Below, in pieces: positions 8,045 through 16,520 of a DNA stretch of 64,000 nt. Source of the stretch: Piscibacillus halophilus (GTDB lineage Bacteria; Bacillota; Bacilli; Bacillales; Alkalibacillaceae); assembly GCF_900110685.1 (NCBI RefSeq), contig NZ_FOES01000007.1:25913-89912 (forward strand), in the 5' to 3' direction. The notes under the pieces were generated by a model. It was not told where the DNA came from, made no database searches, and saw nothing but the letters and a program-made list of their open reading frames with translations. The first letter of the stretch is position 1. Each line of letters starts with the position of its first letter. Position numbers and translations under genes: made by a program.

Positions 8045-8554
8045 CTATGTCAAATACGGTTTGAGGACCGGGCGTAGTTTGCGCTTTACCTCTTTCCCCC
8101 AGCCTTTCACCGCATCGATTGTTACATGCTCCTCAGTAGCTATTTCTTTTATCCCCTTTCCTTCTACAATTCGCTTCTGAACATATATCCATTGTTTTTC
8201 GGTTAAAGCTCCACGTACTAATTCCCAAAACATCGGGTCAAAATTTTCGATACTCGCATCATGTTCAGCTTCTTCTTGAAAAAATTCACTAACGGTTTCT
8301 CGCTCAATTAATCGACTCTTTTTGCGAATTAAATCAATGAGTCGACTTCGGATCGTGATGTATGTAATCTTCGAGAATGAGTCACGATCATAATATTTTT
8401 GATAAGATTCCCATAAAGCAATTAACCCCTGTTGATAAAACTCCCCTTCCCGGTCTTGGATGTTTAGTTTGTGAATGAGGTGGTAAATCATGCTTTCATA
8501 TTGCTTCAACACCTCGCTAAAATGACACGTTTGGTCTTGTAACATATTTGGCAT
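8045..8554 (-). CDS. sigma-70 family RNA polymerase sigma factor
   Basis: A 169-residue small sigma factor from the ATG at 8554, 10 nt after AAGGAGGG. Region 2 (FYQQGLIALWESYQKYY...ITYITIRSRLIDLIRK) occupies residues 40-90. Region 4 with its helix-turn-helix (LTEKQWIYVQKRI...IKEIATEEHVTIDAVKGWGKEVKRKL) occupies residues 115-165. It looks like the SigH/ComX-like two-domain sigma factors of bacilli rather than a classic ECF pair, and no anti-sigma gene is adjacent. The regulon is unknown. A long AT-rich upstream region (8555-8828) presumably carries its promoter. Confidence 0.85.
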   Translation of the reverse strand: MPNMLQDQTCHFSEVLKQYESMIYHLIHKLNIQDREGEFYQQGLIALWESYQKYYDRDSFSKITYITIRSRLIDLIRKKSRLIERETVSEFFQEEAEHDASIENFDPMFWELVRGALTEKQWIYVQKRIVEGKGIKEIATEEHVTIDAVKGWGKEVKRKLRPVLKPYLT

Positions 8555-8828
8555 GGTATCTACGCCCTCCTTTTTCTTAATCATAAAATAGAGCGAATCT
8601 AGAAAAATGTCATCTTACTTTTTAATAGAAAAAGTTCATCATTAGGTTAGAAAAATTAATTTTCTTATATAAAATACATATTTTTTGTCAGAAAACTACT
8701 TAAAAAGTAAAAAAATTGAAAGATAGATTTCTATATATAGTATCGTCACTCAAATAGGAATGGTGTGGGGGAATGTGTGACTTTCTGGAAAGAAAATGGA
8801 TTCTTTTTGACCGATTCAGGCAAATAAC
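8555..8828. other. AT-rich divergent intergenic region
   Basis: Intergenic DNA between the divergent sigma-factor and FMN-reductase genes. It is very AT-rich, and I see no convincing ORF with a ribosome binding site. It should hold the sigma-gene promoter, but I could not pick one confidently. Confidence 0.4.
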
Positions 8829-8858
8829 TTGATTTTTGATGATTGCTTTAAGTACTAT
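8829..8858 (+). promoter_or_regulatory. candidate SigA promoter for FMN reductase
   Basis: TTGATT (8829-8834), an 18-bp spacer, then TACTAT (8853-8858), 34 bp before the start codon. Match is moderate. Confidence 0.45.
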
Positions 8859-8892
8859 GAAAACTAGCATTTTACAACAGGAGTGAATTGAG

Positions 8893-9459
8893 ATGGGTAT
8901 CAAAGTTGTCGGAATTAGTGGTAGTCATAGAAAAGATTCGTTGAATAAAAAATTACTAGACTTCGTGGCTGAGCAGTTGCCACAGGAAGTAGAATATGAA
9001 TATGCGGATTTCTCAAATGTTCCGTTATTTAATCAAGATCAAGAGGAGCCAATTCCTGAGAGTGTAAAAGTTTTTAAGGGAAAAGTTGAATCGGCAGACA
9101 TTGTGTTGTTCGCAACACCAGAATATAATGGTTCGATTTCAGGTGTGTTGAAAAATGGAATCGATTGGTTATCTCGTCCTGCCGGTCAAAACTCTTTAAC
9201 TGGAAAAGTAGCTGGAGTAATGGGTGCGGCTCCTGGACAAGGTGGTACACTTAAGGCACAGCTACACTTACGTGAGATTTTAAGTCACATGAATGTGGAT
9301 GTTCCTGGACAACCGCGTGTTATGTGTAATTTTGCTGGTGAGAAAATGAAAGAGGCTCGTCTTGTGCTAGAAGGTAAAGAGTTAGAGTCGGTTGAGAATT
9401 TAATCAAACGTTTGATTAAAATGGCTAATGCTTATAAACAAGAACCTGTGACGGTTTAA
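8893..9459 (+). CDS. NAD(P)H-dependent FMN reductase
   Basis: A 188-residue flavodoxin-like protein. GISGSHRKDSLNKKL (phosphate-binding loop for FMN, residues 7-21) and the ATPEYNGSISGVLKNGIDWLSRP block are diagnostic of the NADPH-dependent FMN reductase/chromate-azo reductase family. The length is typical. It probably reduces quinones, chromate or azo compounds with FMN. It is monocistronic with its own promoter and terminator. Confidence 0.9.
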   Translation: MGIKVVGISGSHRKDSLNKKLLDFVAEQLPQEVEYEYADFSNVPLFNQDQEEPIPESVKVFKGKVESADIVLFATPEYNGSISGVLKNGIDWLSRPAGQNSLTGKVAGVMGAAPGQGGTLKAQLHLREILSHMNVDVPGQPRVMCNFAGEKMKEARLVLEGKELESVENLIKRLIKMANAYKQEPVTV

Positions 9460-9468
9460 TTTATGATG

Positions 9469-9507
9469 AAGTCCTATCGTTAATTGATTACGATGGGGCT
9501 TTTTATT
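9469..9507 (+). terminator. Rho-independent terminator
   Basis: Stem AAGTCCTATCGT / ACGATGGGGCTT (one G-T pair) followed by TTTTATTTT, 10 bp after the reductase stop. Confidence 0.8.
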
Positions 9508-9664
9508 TTGTAAACCTTTAACAACCATTTTCTTATCTTCTAAAACATCTTCCTTTCAAAACTTAAGAAAAATCGACCCTTTTGAGCCAATAGTTCTTTT
9601 GTCTTATGTACTCGCACCACTATAGGCAGGTGTGCATATGATGTTCCAAAAGGGGGACATCATT

Positions 9665-11080
9665 ATGGAATTAACAATTGCGCATTGGCTATATGCGCTC
9701 GTGACGCTCGTCGTAATTTTGACGATGGTGTTTCGAAAAGGCGTTGTGCTCCCGACGCTTCTAGGAACGTTCCTCGTCGCTTGGATTTACAAAGGGAGTT
9801 TAGTCACTGGCTTTACCGCCGTGTTTAATGCCAACTTAACCGCGGCGAAAGAGCTGTTTAGTATCTTTTTAATCATTACATTTATGGTGGCGTTGTTACA
9901 TTCGTTAAAGGATATTGGGGCTGATCAGCAGATGATTGCTCCAGTCCAAATAGTAATGACGAATGGGCATGTAGCTTTCCTTGTATTAGTAGGAACCACT
10001 TTTGTTATATCGTTATTTTTCTGGCCAACTCCGGCTGTGCCGTTAATTGGAGCATTATTAATACCTGCGGCGGTCAGAGTGGGGCTTCCAGTCATGGGTG
10101 CAGCTATGATTGTCGCATTGGCAGGGCAAGGGATGGCCCTTGCAGCTGACTATGTTATTCAAGTCGCACCGATGTTAAGTGCTTCATCTGCCGGAGTCGA
10201 AACGGGGGTAGTGGCTGATAAAGCATTAATATTATCACTTGTAACAGGTATTGTAGCTATTACACTCGCATACTTTATGATTCGTAAACAAATTCGTAAA
10301 CCGAATGACCCAGCGAATGTTGATTCATTAAAACAATTACCAGGTCAAGAAGATGTTGAAGTTGTTTCGAATAATGAAAAATGGAAGAAGTTTTTCGCTG
10401 TATTAGTACCTTTAGCTATGTTAGGTGTCATGATTTTCATGGTGTACACCAAATTTGAAGGTGGTCGCTCGGGAGGTTTTGAAGGTGGAGATGGTGCAGC
10501 CTTAATTGGTGGTGTCGCCGTCATCTTATTAGCCTTTGCCACTATGGCTTATGGCAAAGTTAAGGCTTTAGACCGTGTGAGCGAGCATATTGTGAGTGGC
10601 TTCGTCTTTGCTTTTAAAGCGATGGGACCCGTTATCCCGATTGCAGGGTTTTTCTTCTTAGGGAGTAGTGAATTTGCAGGGAATATATTAAGTATGGGAG
10701 AAGCTGAACCCCCAGGTTTCTTGTTCGATTTAGTGCAAGCGGGACAAAATGCTATTCCAGAAAGTGCCTTTTTAACGGCTTTTGGAATCCTAATTATTGG
10801 GATTATAACAGGTCTAGACGGTTCAGGCTTCTCAGGCCTTCCTCTAACAGGTGCTCTTTCTGGCGCACTGGCTAATGGAGGTCTCGATCCATCGACACTG
10901 GCAGCTGTTGGGCAGATGGGGTCTATTTGGACTGGTGGAGGAACGATTGTGGCTTGGTCATCCCTTGTAGCAGTGGCTGGGTTCTGTGGCGTTTCCGCAC
11001 TCGATCTCGCTAGGAAAAACTTTATCCCTGTCATGATCGGGCTCATCGTCTCGACGCTAGTCGCTCTTTGGATTTGGTAG
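9665..11080 (+). CDS. ion-transporter-superfamily permease (GntP-like)
   Basis: A 471-residue membrane protein from the ATG at 9665 (GGGGGACATC upstream); an upstream in-frame ATG at 9632 gives an unlikely 11-residue extension. About 12 hydrophobic segments occur in two halves separated by a hydrophilic loop (residues 200-235) and a glycine-rich stretch (GGRSGGFEGGDGAA). Repeated proline/glycine hairpins such as SLFFWPTPAVPLIGALLIP and LDGSGFSGLPLTGALSGA resemble the GntP/DctM class of the ion transporter superfamily, which takes up organic acids. The substrate is not identifiable. It is monocistronic with a strong terminator. Confidence 0.65.
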   Translation: MELTIAHWLYALVTLVVILTMVFRKGVVLPTLLGTFLVAWIYKGSLVTGFTAVFNANLTAAKELFSIFLIITFMVALLHSLKDIGADQQMIAPVQIVMTNGHVAFLVLVGTTFVISLFFWPTPAVPLIGALLIPAAVRVGLPVMGAAMIVALAGQGMALAADYVIQVAPMLSASSAGVETGVVADKALILSLVTGIVAITLAYFMIRKQIRKPNDPANVDSLKQLPGQEDVEVVSNNEKWKKFFAVLVPLAMLGVMIFMVYTKFEGGRSGGFEGGDGAALIGGVAVILLAFATMAYGKVKALDRVSEHIVSGFVFAFKAMGPVIPIAGFFFLGSSEFAGNILSMGEAEPPGFLFDLVQAGQNAIPESAFLTAFGILIIGIITGLDGSGFSGLPLTGALSGALANGGLDPSTLAAVGQMGSIWTGGGTIVAWSSLVAVAGFCGVSALDLARKNFIPVMIGLIVSTLVALWIW

Positions 11081-11095
11081 ATTGATATCATTGAG

Positions 11096-11131
11096 ACTAC
11101 CCGGTGCTCAGTGCACCTGAGTAGTTTTTTT
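11096..11131 (+). terminator. Rho-independent terminator
   Basis: Stem ACTACCCGGTGC / GCACCTGAGTAGT with a short loop and seven T, following the permease gene. Confidence 0.85.
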
Positions 11132-11203
11132 ATGCTTATTTCGGTAAGTTTAGCCTTTCATTTAATGTTATGATAATGGTAATAATACGAATAGGTGATT
11201 AGA

Positions 11204-12307
11204 ATGGAACGTCATTTAGTTTGGATTTGGCTAACCTTATTGCTCGTTACATGGGGAGTCGGATTAGGGGATTTCTCATATGTAAGTTCAATACAATATC
11301 TCGGAAGTGCTGCTTTTTTTGCAATCATTTTTCTTATACCATTATTTAGGAAAAATTTCTTTGCAACCAGTGTCGTGTTGAGTGCAGCAGGCATTATTGT
11401 AACGGTTGTGTTTTGGGAAAATGCTTCTCCGTTAACTGTTATACTTTTTACATATCTAACGGGTGAAATTATTTATCGATTAAAAGGTCGACATGCTATC
11501 ATCACAGGAATAGTTCAATTGATCAGCTTTAACCTTCTGTCACCTGTTTCATATCCTTTTTCTGTAATTTATTCATTTTTTCTTGTTATAGTAGCTTTTC
11601 TCGCTTACCAACGTTTAAATCAACTGGAGGAAGCGGACTCCAGATACCAAGCGCTTTTACATGAATATCGAAAAATAAAGCTGAAGTCTGCCTCGGATGA
11701 AAAGCTTGCACGCCAAGAGGAACGTACCCACATTGGTCGGGAGATTCACGACAGGGTTGGACATAAGTTGACGAACCTATTAATGCAGTTAGAAGTGGCT
11801 CGATTAGAAGCTAATCAAGATACGGAAGAACGGTTACATATGTTAAAAGATTTAGCAAAAGATAGCTTAGAAGAAACTCGACGTGCCGTAAAAGCAATGG
11901 ACCATGATGAAATTGGTGGTTTATCAGCGATTATTCGATTGATTCGTAAGCTTGAAGCAGAGAACTATATTCGAATTCATTTTTCGGTGAAAAATCGCGC
12001 CTTTTCAGCGGAATTAGACGTTGATCAAACCGTCGCCGTTTATCGTGCGGTTCAAGAAGCTTTGACGAATGTGATGCGCCATAGTTCAGAGCGGGAAGCT
12101 ACGATCTTATTTGAATCTCCAGGAGAGAGTGTTTTTCGTTTTGAAGTCTCAAATCCTATACAAGAGGGTTATCAGTTTCAAGTAGGTTATGGACTAAAAT
12201 CGATGCAAAAACGGATTGAGAATGTGGGAGGTCAAGTTGATGTTTTGACTTATCAAAATAGATTTATTTTGCGGGGTACTTTGCCGATAGTAAGAATGGG
12301 GGAATGA
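11204..12307 (+). CDS. lnrJ: sensor histidine kinase, LnrJ-like
   Basis: A 367-residue kinase from the ATG at 11204 (AGGTGATTAGA upstream). Residues 5-135 hold about five membrane segments, then a short coiled coil (140-170). The HisKA_3 dimerisation helix has phospho-acceptor His182 (GREIHDRVGHKLTN), and the HATPase_c domain is at 270-360. This is the NarL-type partner organisation (DesK/LiaS/LnrJ). Its stop overlaps the regulator start by 4 bp (ATGA). With the exporter 0.1 kb downstream, the set matches Bacillus subtilis lnrJKLMN, where the kinase senses linear polyenes. The ligand here is inference. Confidence 0.85.
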   Translation: MERHLVWIWLTLLLVTWGVGLGDFSYVSSIQYLGSAAFFAIIFLIPLFRKNFFATSVVLSAAGIIVTVVFWENASPLTVILFTYLTGEIIYRLKGRHAIITGIVQLISFNLLSPVSYPFSVIYSFFLVIVAFLAYQRLNQLEEADSRYQALLHEYRKIKLKSASDEKLARQEERTHIGREIHDRVGHKLTNLLMQLEVARLEANQDTEERLHMLKDLAKDSLEETRRAVKAMDHDEIGGLSAIIRLIRKLEAENYIRIHFSVKNRAFSAELDVDQTVAVYRAVQEALTNVMRHSSEREATILFESPGESVFRFEVSNPIQEGYQFQVGYGLKSMQKRIENVGGQVDVLTYQNRFILRGTLPIVRMGE

Positions 12308-12948
12308 ATCAAATGATTCGCGTGCTAATCGCTGAAGATCAATCGTTGGTCATGCAAGGCTTGAAAATGATGATTGAGACGGATTCGGAATTGAAAGTAA
12401 CAGGAGAGGCAAGAAATGGGAAAGAAGCGGTTGAACTTTGTGAAAAAAATTGGTTCGACCTGGCGATTTTAGATATTCGTATGCCTGAAATGGATGGTCT
12501 CGAAGCGGCTAAAATCATTCGTGAACGTTGGCCAGAAATAAAGGTATTAATGCTAACTACGTTTAATGATGATGAGTATGCACTTGAGGCATTACGAATA
12601 GGAGCACACGGCTATATGTTAAAGGATGCTGATGCGGATTCATTAATCAAGTCGATTAAAAATTGCTTGAACGGTGGCCTGCACATCCAGGGAGAAGTTG
12701 CAGCAAAAGTGGTACCTCGATTACTTGAAAAAGAGAATCCTTCACCTAAACTTCATCATACACTCACCCCAAGAGAAACAGACATTTTACGACGGATTGG
12801 CGAGGGAAAAAGTAATAAAGAAATCGCAGAAGAATTAGCTTTATCGGTTGGAACGGTCAAAAACCATATCAGTGTTCTTTTAGATAAACTCGATTTGCGC
12901 GACCGCACACAATTAGCTATATTTGCAATTAGAAATGGCTTGGTTTAG
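12304..12948 (+). CDS. lnrK: NarL/LuxR-type response regulator, LnrK-like
   Basis: A 214-residue response regulator. The receiver domain (residues 5-120) has an acidic pocket at Glu11-Asp12, phospho-acceptor Asp57 (LAILDIRMPEMDG) and a conserved Lys (YMLKDA). A LuxR-type helix-turn-helix follows at 150-212 (LTPRETDILRRIGEGKSNKEIAEEL). It overlaps the kinase gene by 4 bp, so is translationally coupled. It probably activates the downstream exporter genes. A short inverted repeat, TGAC-TTAG-GTCA (12976-12987), just after its stop is a possible binding site. Confidence 0.88.
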   Translation: MNQMIRVLIAEDQSLVMQGLKMMIETDSELKVTGEARNGKEAVELCEKNWFDLAILDIRMPEMDGLEAAKIIRERWPEIKVLMLTTFNDDEYALEALRIGAHGYMLKDADADSLIKSIKNCLNGGLHIQGEVAAKVVPRLLEKENPSPKLHHTLTPRETDILRRIGEGKSNKEIAEELALSVGTVKNHISVLLDKLDLRDRTQLAIFAIRNGLV

Positions 12949-13002
12949 GGGTTGATTGAAGTAAAATAAAAAAAGTGACTTAGGTCATGGTTGAAAGTGA
13001 CG

Positions 13003-13032
13003 GAAGGCAGTGTTGGCACTGCCTTCTTTTTT
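13003..13032 (+). terminator. hairpin between regulator and exporter genes
   Basis: Perfect 10-bp stem GAAGGCAGTG / CACTGCCTTC, loop TTGG, followed by six T: a textbook terminator. Only 38 bp separate it from the next start codon, so it may act as an attenuator in the exporter leader rather than a plain operon end. Confidence 0.85.
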
Positions 13033-13070
13033 ATATATTAGAGTTAGATTGATGTGAGGGAGAGTTGCTA

Positions 13071-14003
13071 ATGTTAGAGACAGTGGATTTGAAAAAGGTT
13101 TTTAAACAAAATGTAGCGGCCGATGATGTGAATTTATACCTTGATCGAGGTGAATCGGTAGGACTTCTTGGACCAAATGGTGCAGGGAAATCAACGACGA
13201 TTTCGATGATTTCAACGTTACTGAAGCCGACCTCTGGTGAAGTGAAATGGCATGGAGATTCAGTGATTAAAAATCCTAGCCTCATCAGAGATGTATTAGG
13301 GGTAGTGCCACAAGAGATTGCATTATATGAAGAGTTGACAGCTCTTGAGAATCTCAGGTTTTTCGGAAAAATATATGGGATTAAAGGGAAGCAGCTCGAA
13401 ACGAAAATTACTGAAGTATTAGAAATTGTAGGCTTAACGGATCGACAAAAAGAATTGGTTAAACATTACTCTGGCGGGATGAAGCGTCGGATTAATATTG
13501 CTGTCGCTCTTTTACATGAGCCAGAAATTATTATTATGGATGAACCGACTGTTGGGATTGATCCACAGTCGAGGAACTATATTTTAGAGATGGTTCGTCA
13601 ATTGAACAAAGAAAAAGGTATGACGGTATTGTATACGAGTCATTACATGGAAGAAGTAGAACGACTTTGTGATCGAATCTATATCATGGATCACGGTAAA
13701 GTGATCGCAACAGGTACGAAGGAAGAACTCACAAGTATTCTATCAAGTGAGGAAACTATATTAATTGAACTTGATCAGTCTTATCCTCAGTTAGTTGAAA
13801 AAATTAAACAGACAGATGGTGTCTTACAAGTTGTGGAACATGAACAAGAGATCAAGTTGATTGTACCAAAAGGTAACCGTCTCCTTGGAAAGATATTTCA
13901 ATTGGCTGAACAAGAGCAAGCACAAATTACAAGCATTAATGTTCAGATCCCGACTTTAGAGGATGTGTTTTTACATTTAACAGGGCGAAAGTTAAGAGAT
14001 TAG
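13071..14003 (+). CDS. lnrL: ABC exporter ATP-binding protein, LnrL-like
   Basis: A 310-residue ATPase of the drug-resistance (DRA) type, from the ATG at 13071. Walker A GPNGAGKST (34-42), signature HYSGGMKRR, Walker B IIIMDEPTVGID and the H-loop YTSH are all intact. The C-terminal 80 residues form the extra domain common in antibiotic exporters. It is 12 bp before the first permease gene. In B. subtilis the LnrLMN exporter confers resistance to linearmycins and related polyenes; the family is clear and the substrate is inferred by synteny. Confidence 0.87.
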   Translation: MLETVDLKKVFKQNVAADDVNLYLDRGESVGLLGPNGAGKSTTISMISTLLKPTSGEVKWHGDSVIKNPSLIRDVLGVVPQEIALYEELTALENLRFFGKIYGIKGKQLETKITEVLEIVGLTDRQKELVKHYSGGMKRRINIAVALLHEPEIIIMDEPTVGIDPQSRNYILEMVRQLNKEKGMTVLYTSHYMEEVERLCDRIYIMDHGKVIATGTKEELTSILSSEETILIELDQSYPQLVEKIKQTDGVLQVVEHEQEIKLIVPKGNRLLGKIFQLAEQEQAQITSINVQIPTLEDVFLHLTGRKLRD

Positions 14004-14015
14004 GAGGGGAAAAGT

Positions 14016-15293
14016 ATGTGGACGTTTCTTAAAAAAGATATGCTCGTATTGGTTCGAGATAAGACGGAATTAGCTGTTCTAGTCTTGATGCCCCTCATTC
14101 TCACTGCCATTTTAGGTTTTGCCCTAGGAAGCATTATGTCTGGTGACACTGAGTCTATTGAGGCTAAAATTGCGGTGGTTCAGCAAGATGATCCTGAATC
14201 AGGCGTGGAGACTTTTTTATCAGAAATAGATAGCCTTCCAATACCAGATCAGGCAAAAGTGGAAATGGGCGATGCGGCAGAATCATATAACCCAGCAGCT
14301 ATTATTGAAGAGGCTATAAAGGAAACAGAATTATACGAGTTGGATTATTTAAATTATCAAGAGGCAAAAGACGCTTTACAAGAGGAAGAAGTCGTTGCGA
14401 TTTTAAGGATTCCCGAGGGGTTTACGTACGATGCATTAACAAATTTAATGTTGGAGAATGGTTCAGGTGCTGAGTTATTCGTTGAAAAAGATGAGCACGA
14501 TGCTTTTTCAAACAGCGTTTTTGAAGATGTAGTAGATGTGATTGTGGATCAAATGAACACGGTGTCTGCGATTGCAAAAGTATCAGGAGAAAATGGCGTA
14601 TCAGCAATTGATGAGACGGCTCCTAGCTCTACTGAACAAATCGGTGGAATGGAGAGTGTTACGGATCGTGACTCTATGTCTTCTGTGCAATATTATACGT
14701 TTGGAATGATTGCGATGTTTGCGTTATACATTGCATCAACGGTTGCTACAAAAGCGTACAATGAACAGCTTCAACACGTATTCAATCGAATTATATTATC
14801 CGGAAAACATCCTTTTATATATTTGTCCGGAAAAGGGATCTCGAGTTTCTTATTAGTTTGTTTACAAGTATTAATTTTAATCTCAGCATCCATTTTTATT
14901 TTTAATTCATTTGATGTTGAGTCACTAGTTGATATAGCGGGTATGGCTTTAATTACAGTGGTTTATGCCTTATGTATAGGCGCGTTTGGAGCATTACTTA
15001 CGTCACTTACGATGAGAGCTAATAGTGAAGCGGTCACGGGAATTTTTTCAGGATTTATTGTGAGTATATTAGCCTTTCTAGGTGGAAGTTTTATTCCGAA
15101 AACTCAAATGCCAGATATCATTAATCTGCTAGGGGAGTGGACCCCAAATGGCTTAGCACTAACAGCGTACCTTCAATGGTCACAAGGATTAGGATTTGAA
15201 TATATTGTCCCTTCGTTAACACGAATACTGGTGATCACAGTCGTGATTTGGTTGATCAGTATCATAATTTTCCCTAGAAAGAAGGTGGTATAA
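14016..15293 (+). CDS. lnrM: ABC-2 permease, LnrM-like
   Basis: A 425-residue ABC-2 type permease. It has one N-terminal membrane segment (about 20-42), a large extracytoplasmic domain (45-215, acidic), then five membrane segments ending in LTRILVITVVIWLISIIIF. This is the YhgE/LnrM topology for exporters that extract hydrophobic compounds from the membrane. AGGAGG precedes the ATG. It abuts the next permease with no gap, so the pair probably forms a heterodimer on the LnrL-like ATPase. Confidence 0.85.
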   Translation: MWTFLKKDMLVLVRDKTELAVLVLMPLILTAILGFALGSIMSGDTESIEAKIAVVQQDDPESGVETFLSEIDSLPIPDQAKVEMGDAAESYNPAAIIEEAIKETELYELDYLNYQEAKDALQEEEVVAILRIPEGFTYDALTNLMLENGSGAELFVEKDEHDAFSNSVFEDVVDVIVDQMNTVSAIAKVSGENGVSAIDETAPSSTEQIGGMESVTDRDSMSSVQYYTFGMIAMFALYIASTVATKAYNEQLQHVFNRIILSGKHPFIYLSGKGISSFLLVCLQVLILISASIFIFNSFDVESLVDIAGMALITVVYALCIGAFGALLTSLTMRANSEAVTGIFSGFIVSILAFLGGSFIPKTQMPDIINLLGEWTPNGLALTAYLQWSQGLGFEYIVPSLTRILVITVVIWLISIIIFPRKKVV

Positions 15294-16394
15294 GTGAAAG
15301 CATTATTCTTACTTCAATGGCAACGTTTGAAAAGAGAACCACTTCTCATGGGCTCAATGCTTGTCATGACAATTGTTTTTGTTATAGTCATTGGCGGATT
15401 TAATGGAAATAGTCAGATTAGTGTTCCAACATACTTTGATCATTCAATTCAAAATCAAGAAGAAGTGTTAGATCATTTAAATGAGTCAACTACTGGGTTT
15501 GAGTTTTTTGAAACGGATGAAGAGTCGGTGCGTGAAAAAGTAGCTCTTGGAGAATACAGTTATGCTGTCAAAATGATGCAAGATGATTACCGGATTCTAA
15601 CGATGACGGAAGGTAGTAATATACAGTCAGTGGATCAAGTTTTACGTCAATATATGACAAGTGAAAATCTATTAAATGAAGCATCAGCCCAAGCCGATGA
15701 CCCAGAAGCTTTTAAAGAACGGGTAAGCGAATTAAGGTTGACACCACCCGTATCGGTCACAAGTATTGATGCTGGCTCAGGTGATACGACAGGCTATAAC
15801 CAGAAGTTACAAACTCTGTTTGGTATGACACTTTTCTTTTCACTTTATACCATTATGTTCAGTCTAGGGAAAATCGCCTTAGAAAAACAAACAGGAACGA
15901 TGAATCGTATTATTTTATCTCCCGTTAAAAAGTGGCAAGTGTATCTAGGTTACATGGGGTACTCCTTCTTAATCGGCTTTTCTCAAATTTTATTTGTTGT
16001 ATTGCTTTTTAAGTATGGATTTGGATTTGAAGTAGGGGACCAAATGCTGGCTATTGTGTTGACGATTGCTTGCTTTGTATTTGCGATTGTTTCGCTTTCC
16101 ATGTTGATTTTAGGGTTAATTAAGTCTTATCAACAATTGAACGCCGTTATACCAATTGTTACAGTAAGCATGGCTATGATTGGTGGTGCATATTGGCCGT
16201 TAGATATTGTTACTAATGACATACTTCTCACGATTGCTAGAATCGACCCTATCACGTATGCAATGGAAGCATTGACCTCGGTCTCTATGTATGACAATGG
16301 AATTTCTGCTATCTATGATTCATTAGCTATTTTAGTTCTCATAGGTGTTTTATGTATGGGGATAGGTGTGAACCTGATGGAGAGAAAAGCTTAA
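15294..16394 (+). CDS. lnrN: ABC-2 permease, LnrN-like
   Basis: A 366-residue partner permease beginning at a GTG immediately after the stop of the preceding gene, with its ribosome binding site (AAGGTGG) inside that gene. Topology is the same: one N-terminal segment, an extracytoplasmic domain (45-165) and five further segments, with a characteristic MGVNLMERK-type end. It is the last gene of the exporter unit. A periodic TATGCGCG array starts 9 bp after its stop and a terminator follows at 16488. Confidence 0.85.
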   Translation: MKALFLLQWQRLKREPLLMGSMLVMTIVFVIVIGGFNGNSQISVPTYFDHSIQNQEEVLDHLNESTTGFEFFETDEESVREKVALGEYSYAVKMMQDDYRILTMTEGSNIQSVDQVLRQYMTSENLLNEASAQADDPEAFKERVSELRLTPPVSVTSIDAGSGDTTGYNQKLQTLFGMTLFFSLYTIMFSLGKIALEKQTGTMNRIILSPVKKWQVYLGYMGYSFLIGFSQILFVVLLFKYGFGFEVGDQMLAIVLTIACFVFAIVSLSMLILGLIKSYQQLNAVIPIVTVSMAMIGGAYWPLDIVTNDILLTIARIDPITYAMEALTSVSMYDNGISAIYDSLAILVLIGVLCMGIGVNLMERKA

Positions 16395-16402
16395 TCTTTG
16401 GA

Positions 16403-16450
16403 TATGCGCGAAAAATTAATTTTATGCGCGCTTTTTCTGAATTATGCGCG
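16403..16450 (+). repeat. 20-bp-period array 1, core TATGCGCG (3 copies)
   Basis: The 8-mer TATGCGCG occurs at 16403-16410, 16423-16430 and 16443-16450, an exact 20-bp period, with AT-rich 12-bp spacers that differ from each other. It begins 9 bp after the lnrN-like stop, in the 3' region between convergent genes. The cores are the only GC-rich part. Same architecture as the arrays at 35845 and 51864, with a different core. Confidence 0.85.
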
Positions 16451-16487
16451 TTTCAATTTAAGAGAGGTTAATTTAATGAAAAAATAA

Positions 16488-16516
16488 AAGGCACCCAAGC
16501 TTAGGGTGCCTTCATT
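16488..16516. terminator. bidirectional terminator
   Basis: Stem AAGGCACCC / GGGTGCCTT with loop AAGCTTA, between the lnrN-like gene and htpX, which converge on it. Confidence 0.8.
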
Positions 16517-16520
16517 TATA

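Noticed and set aside
8700..8903. 67-residue minus-strand ORF before the FMN reductase
   Set aside because: Hydrophobic/Ser-rich, no ribosome binding site and it overlaps the start of a well-supported gene.
10549..11091. 180-residue ORF on the minus strand
   Set aside because: It lies antisense to the permease gene, is rich in Pro/Ala/Arg as expected of a shadow frame, and lacks a ribosome binding site.
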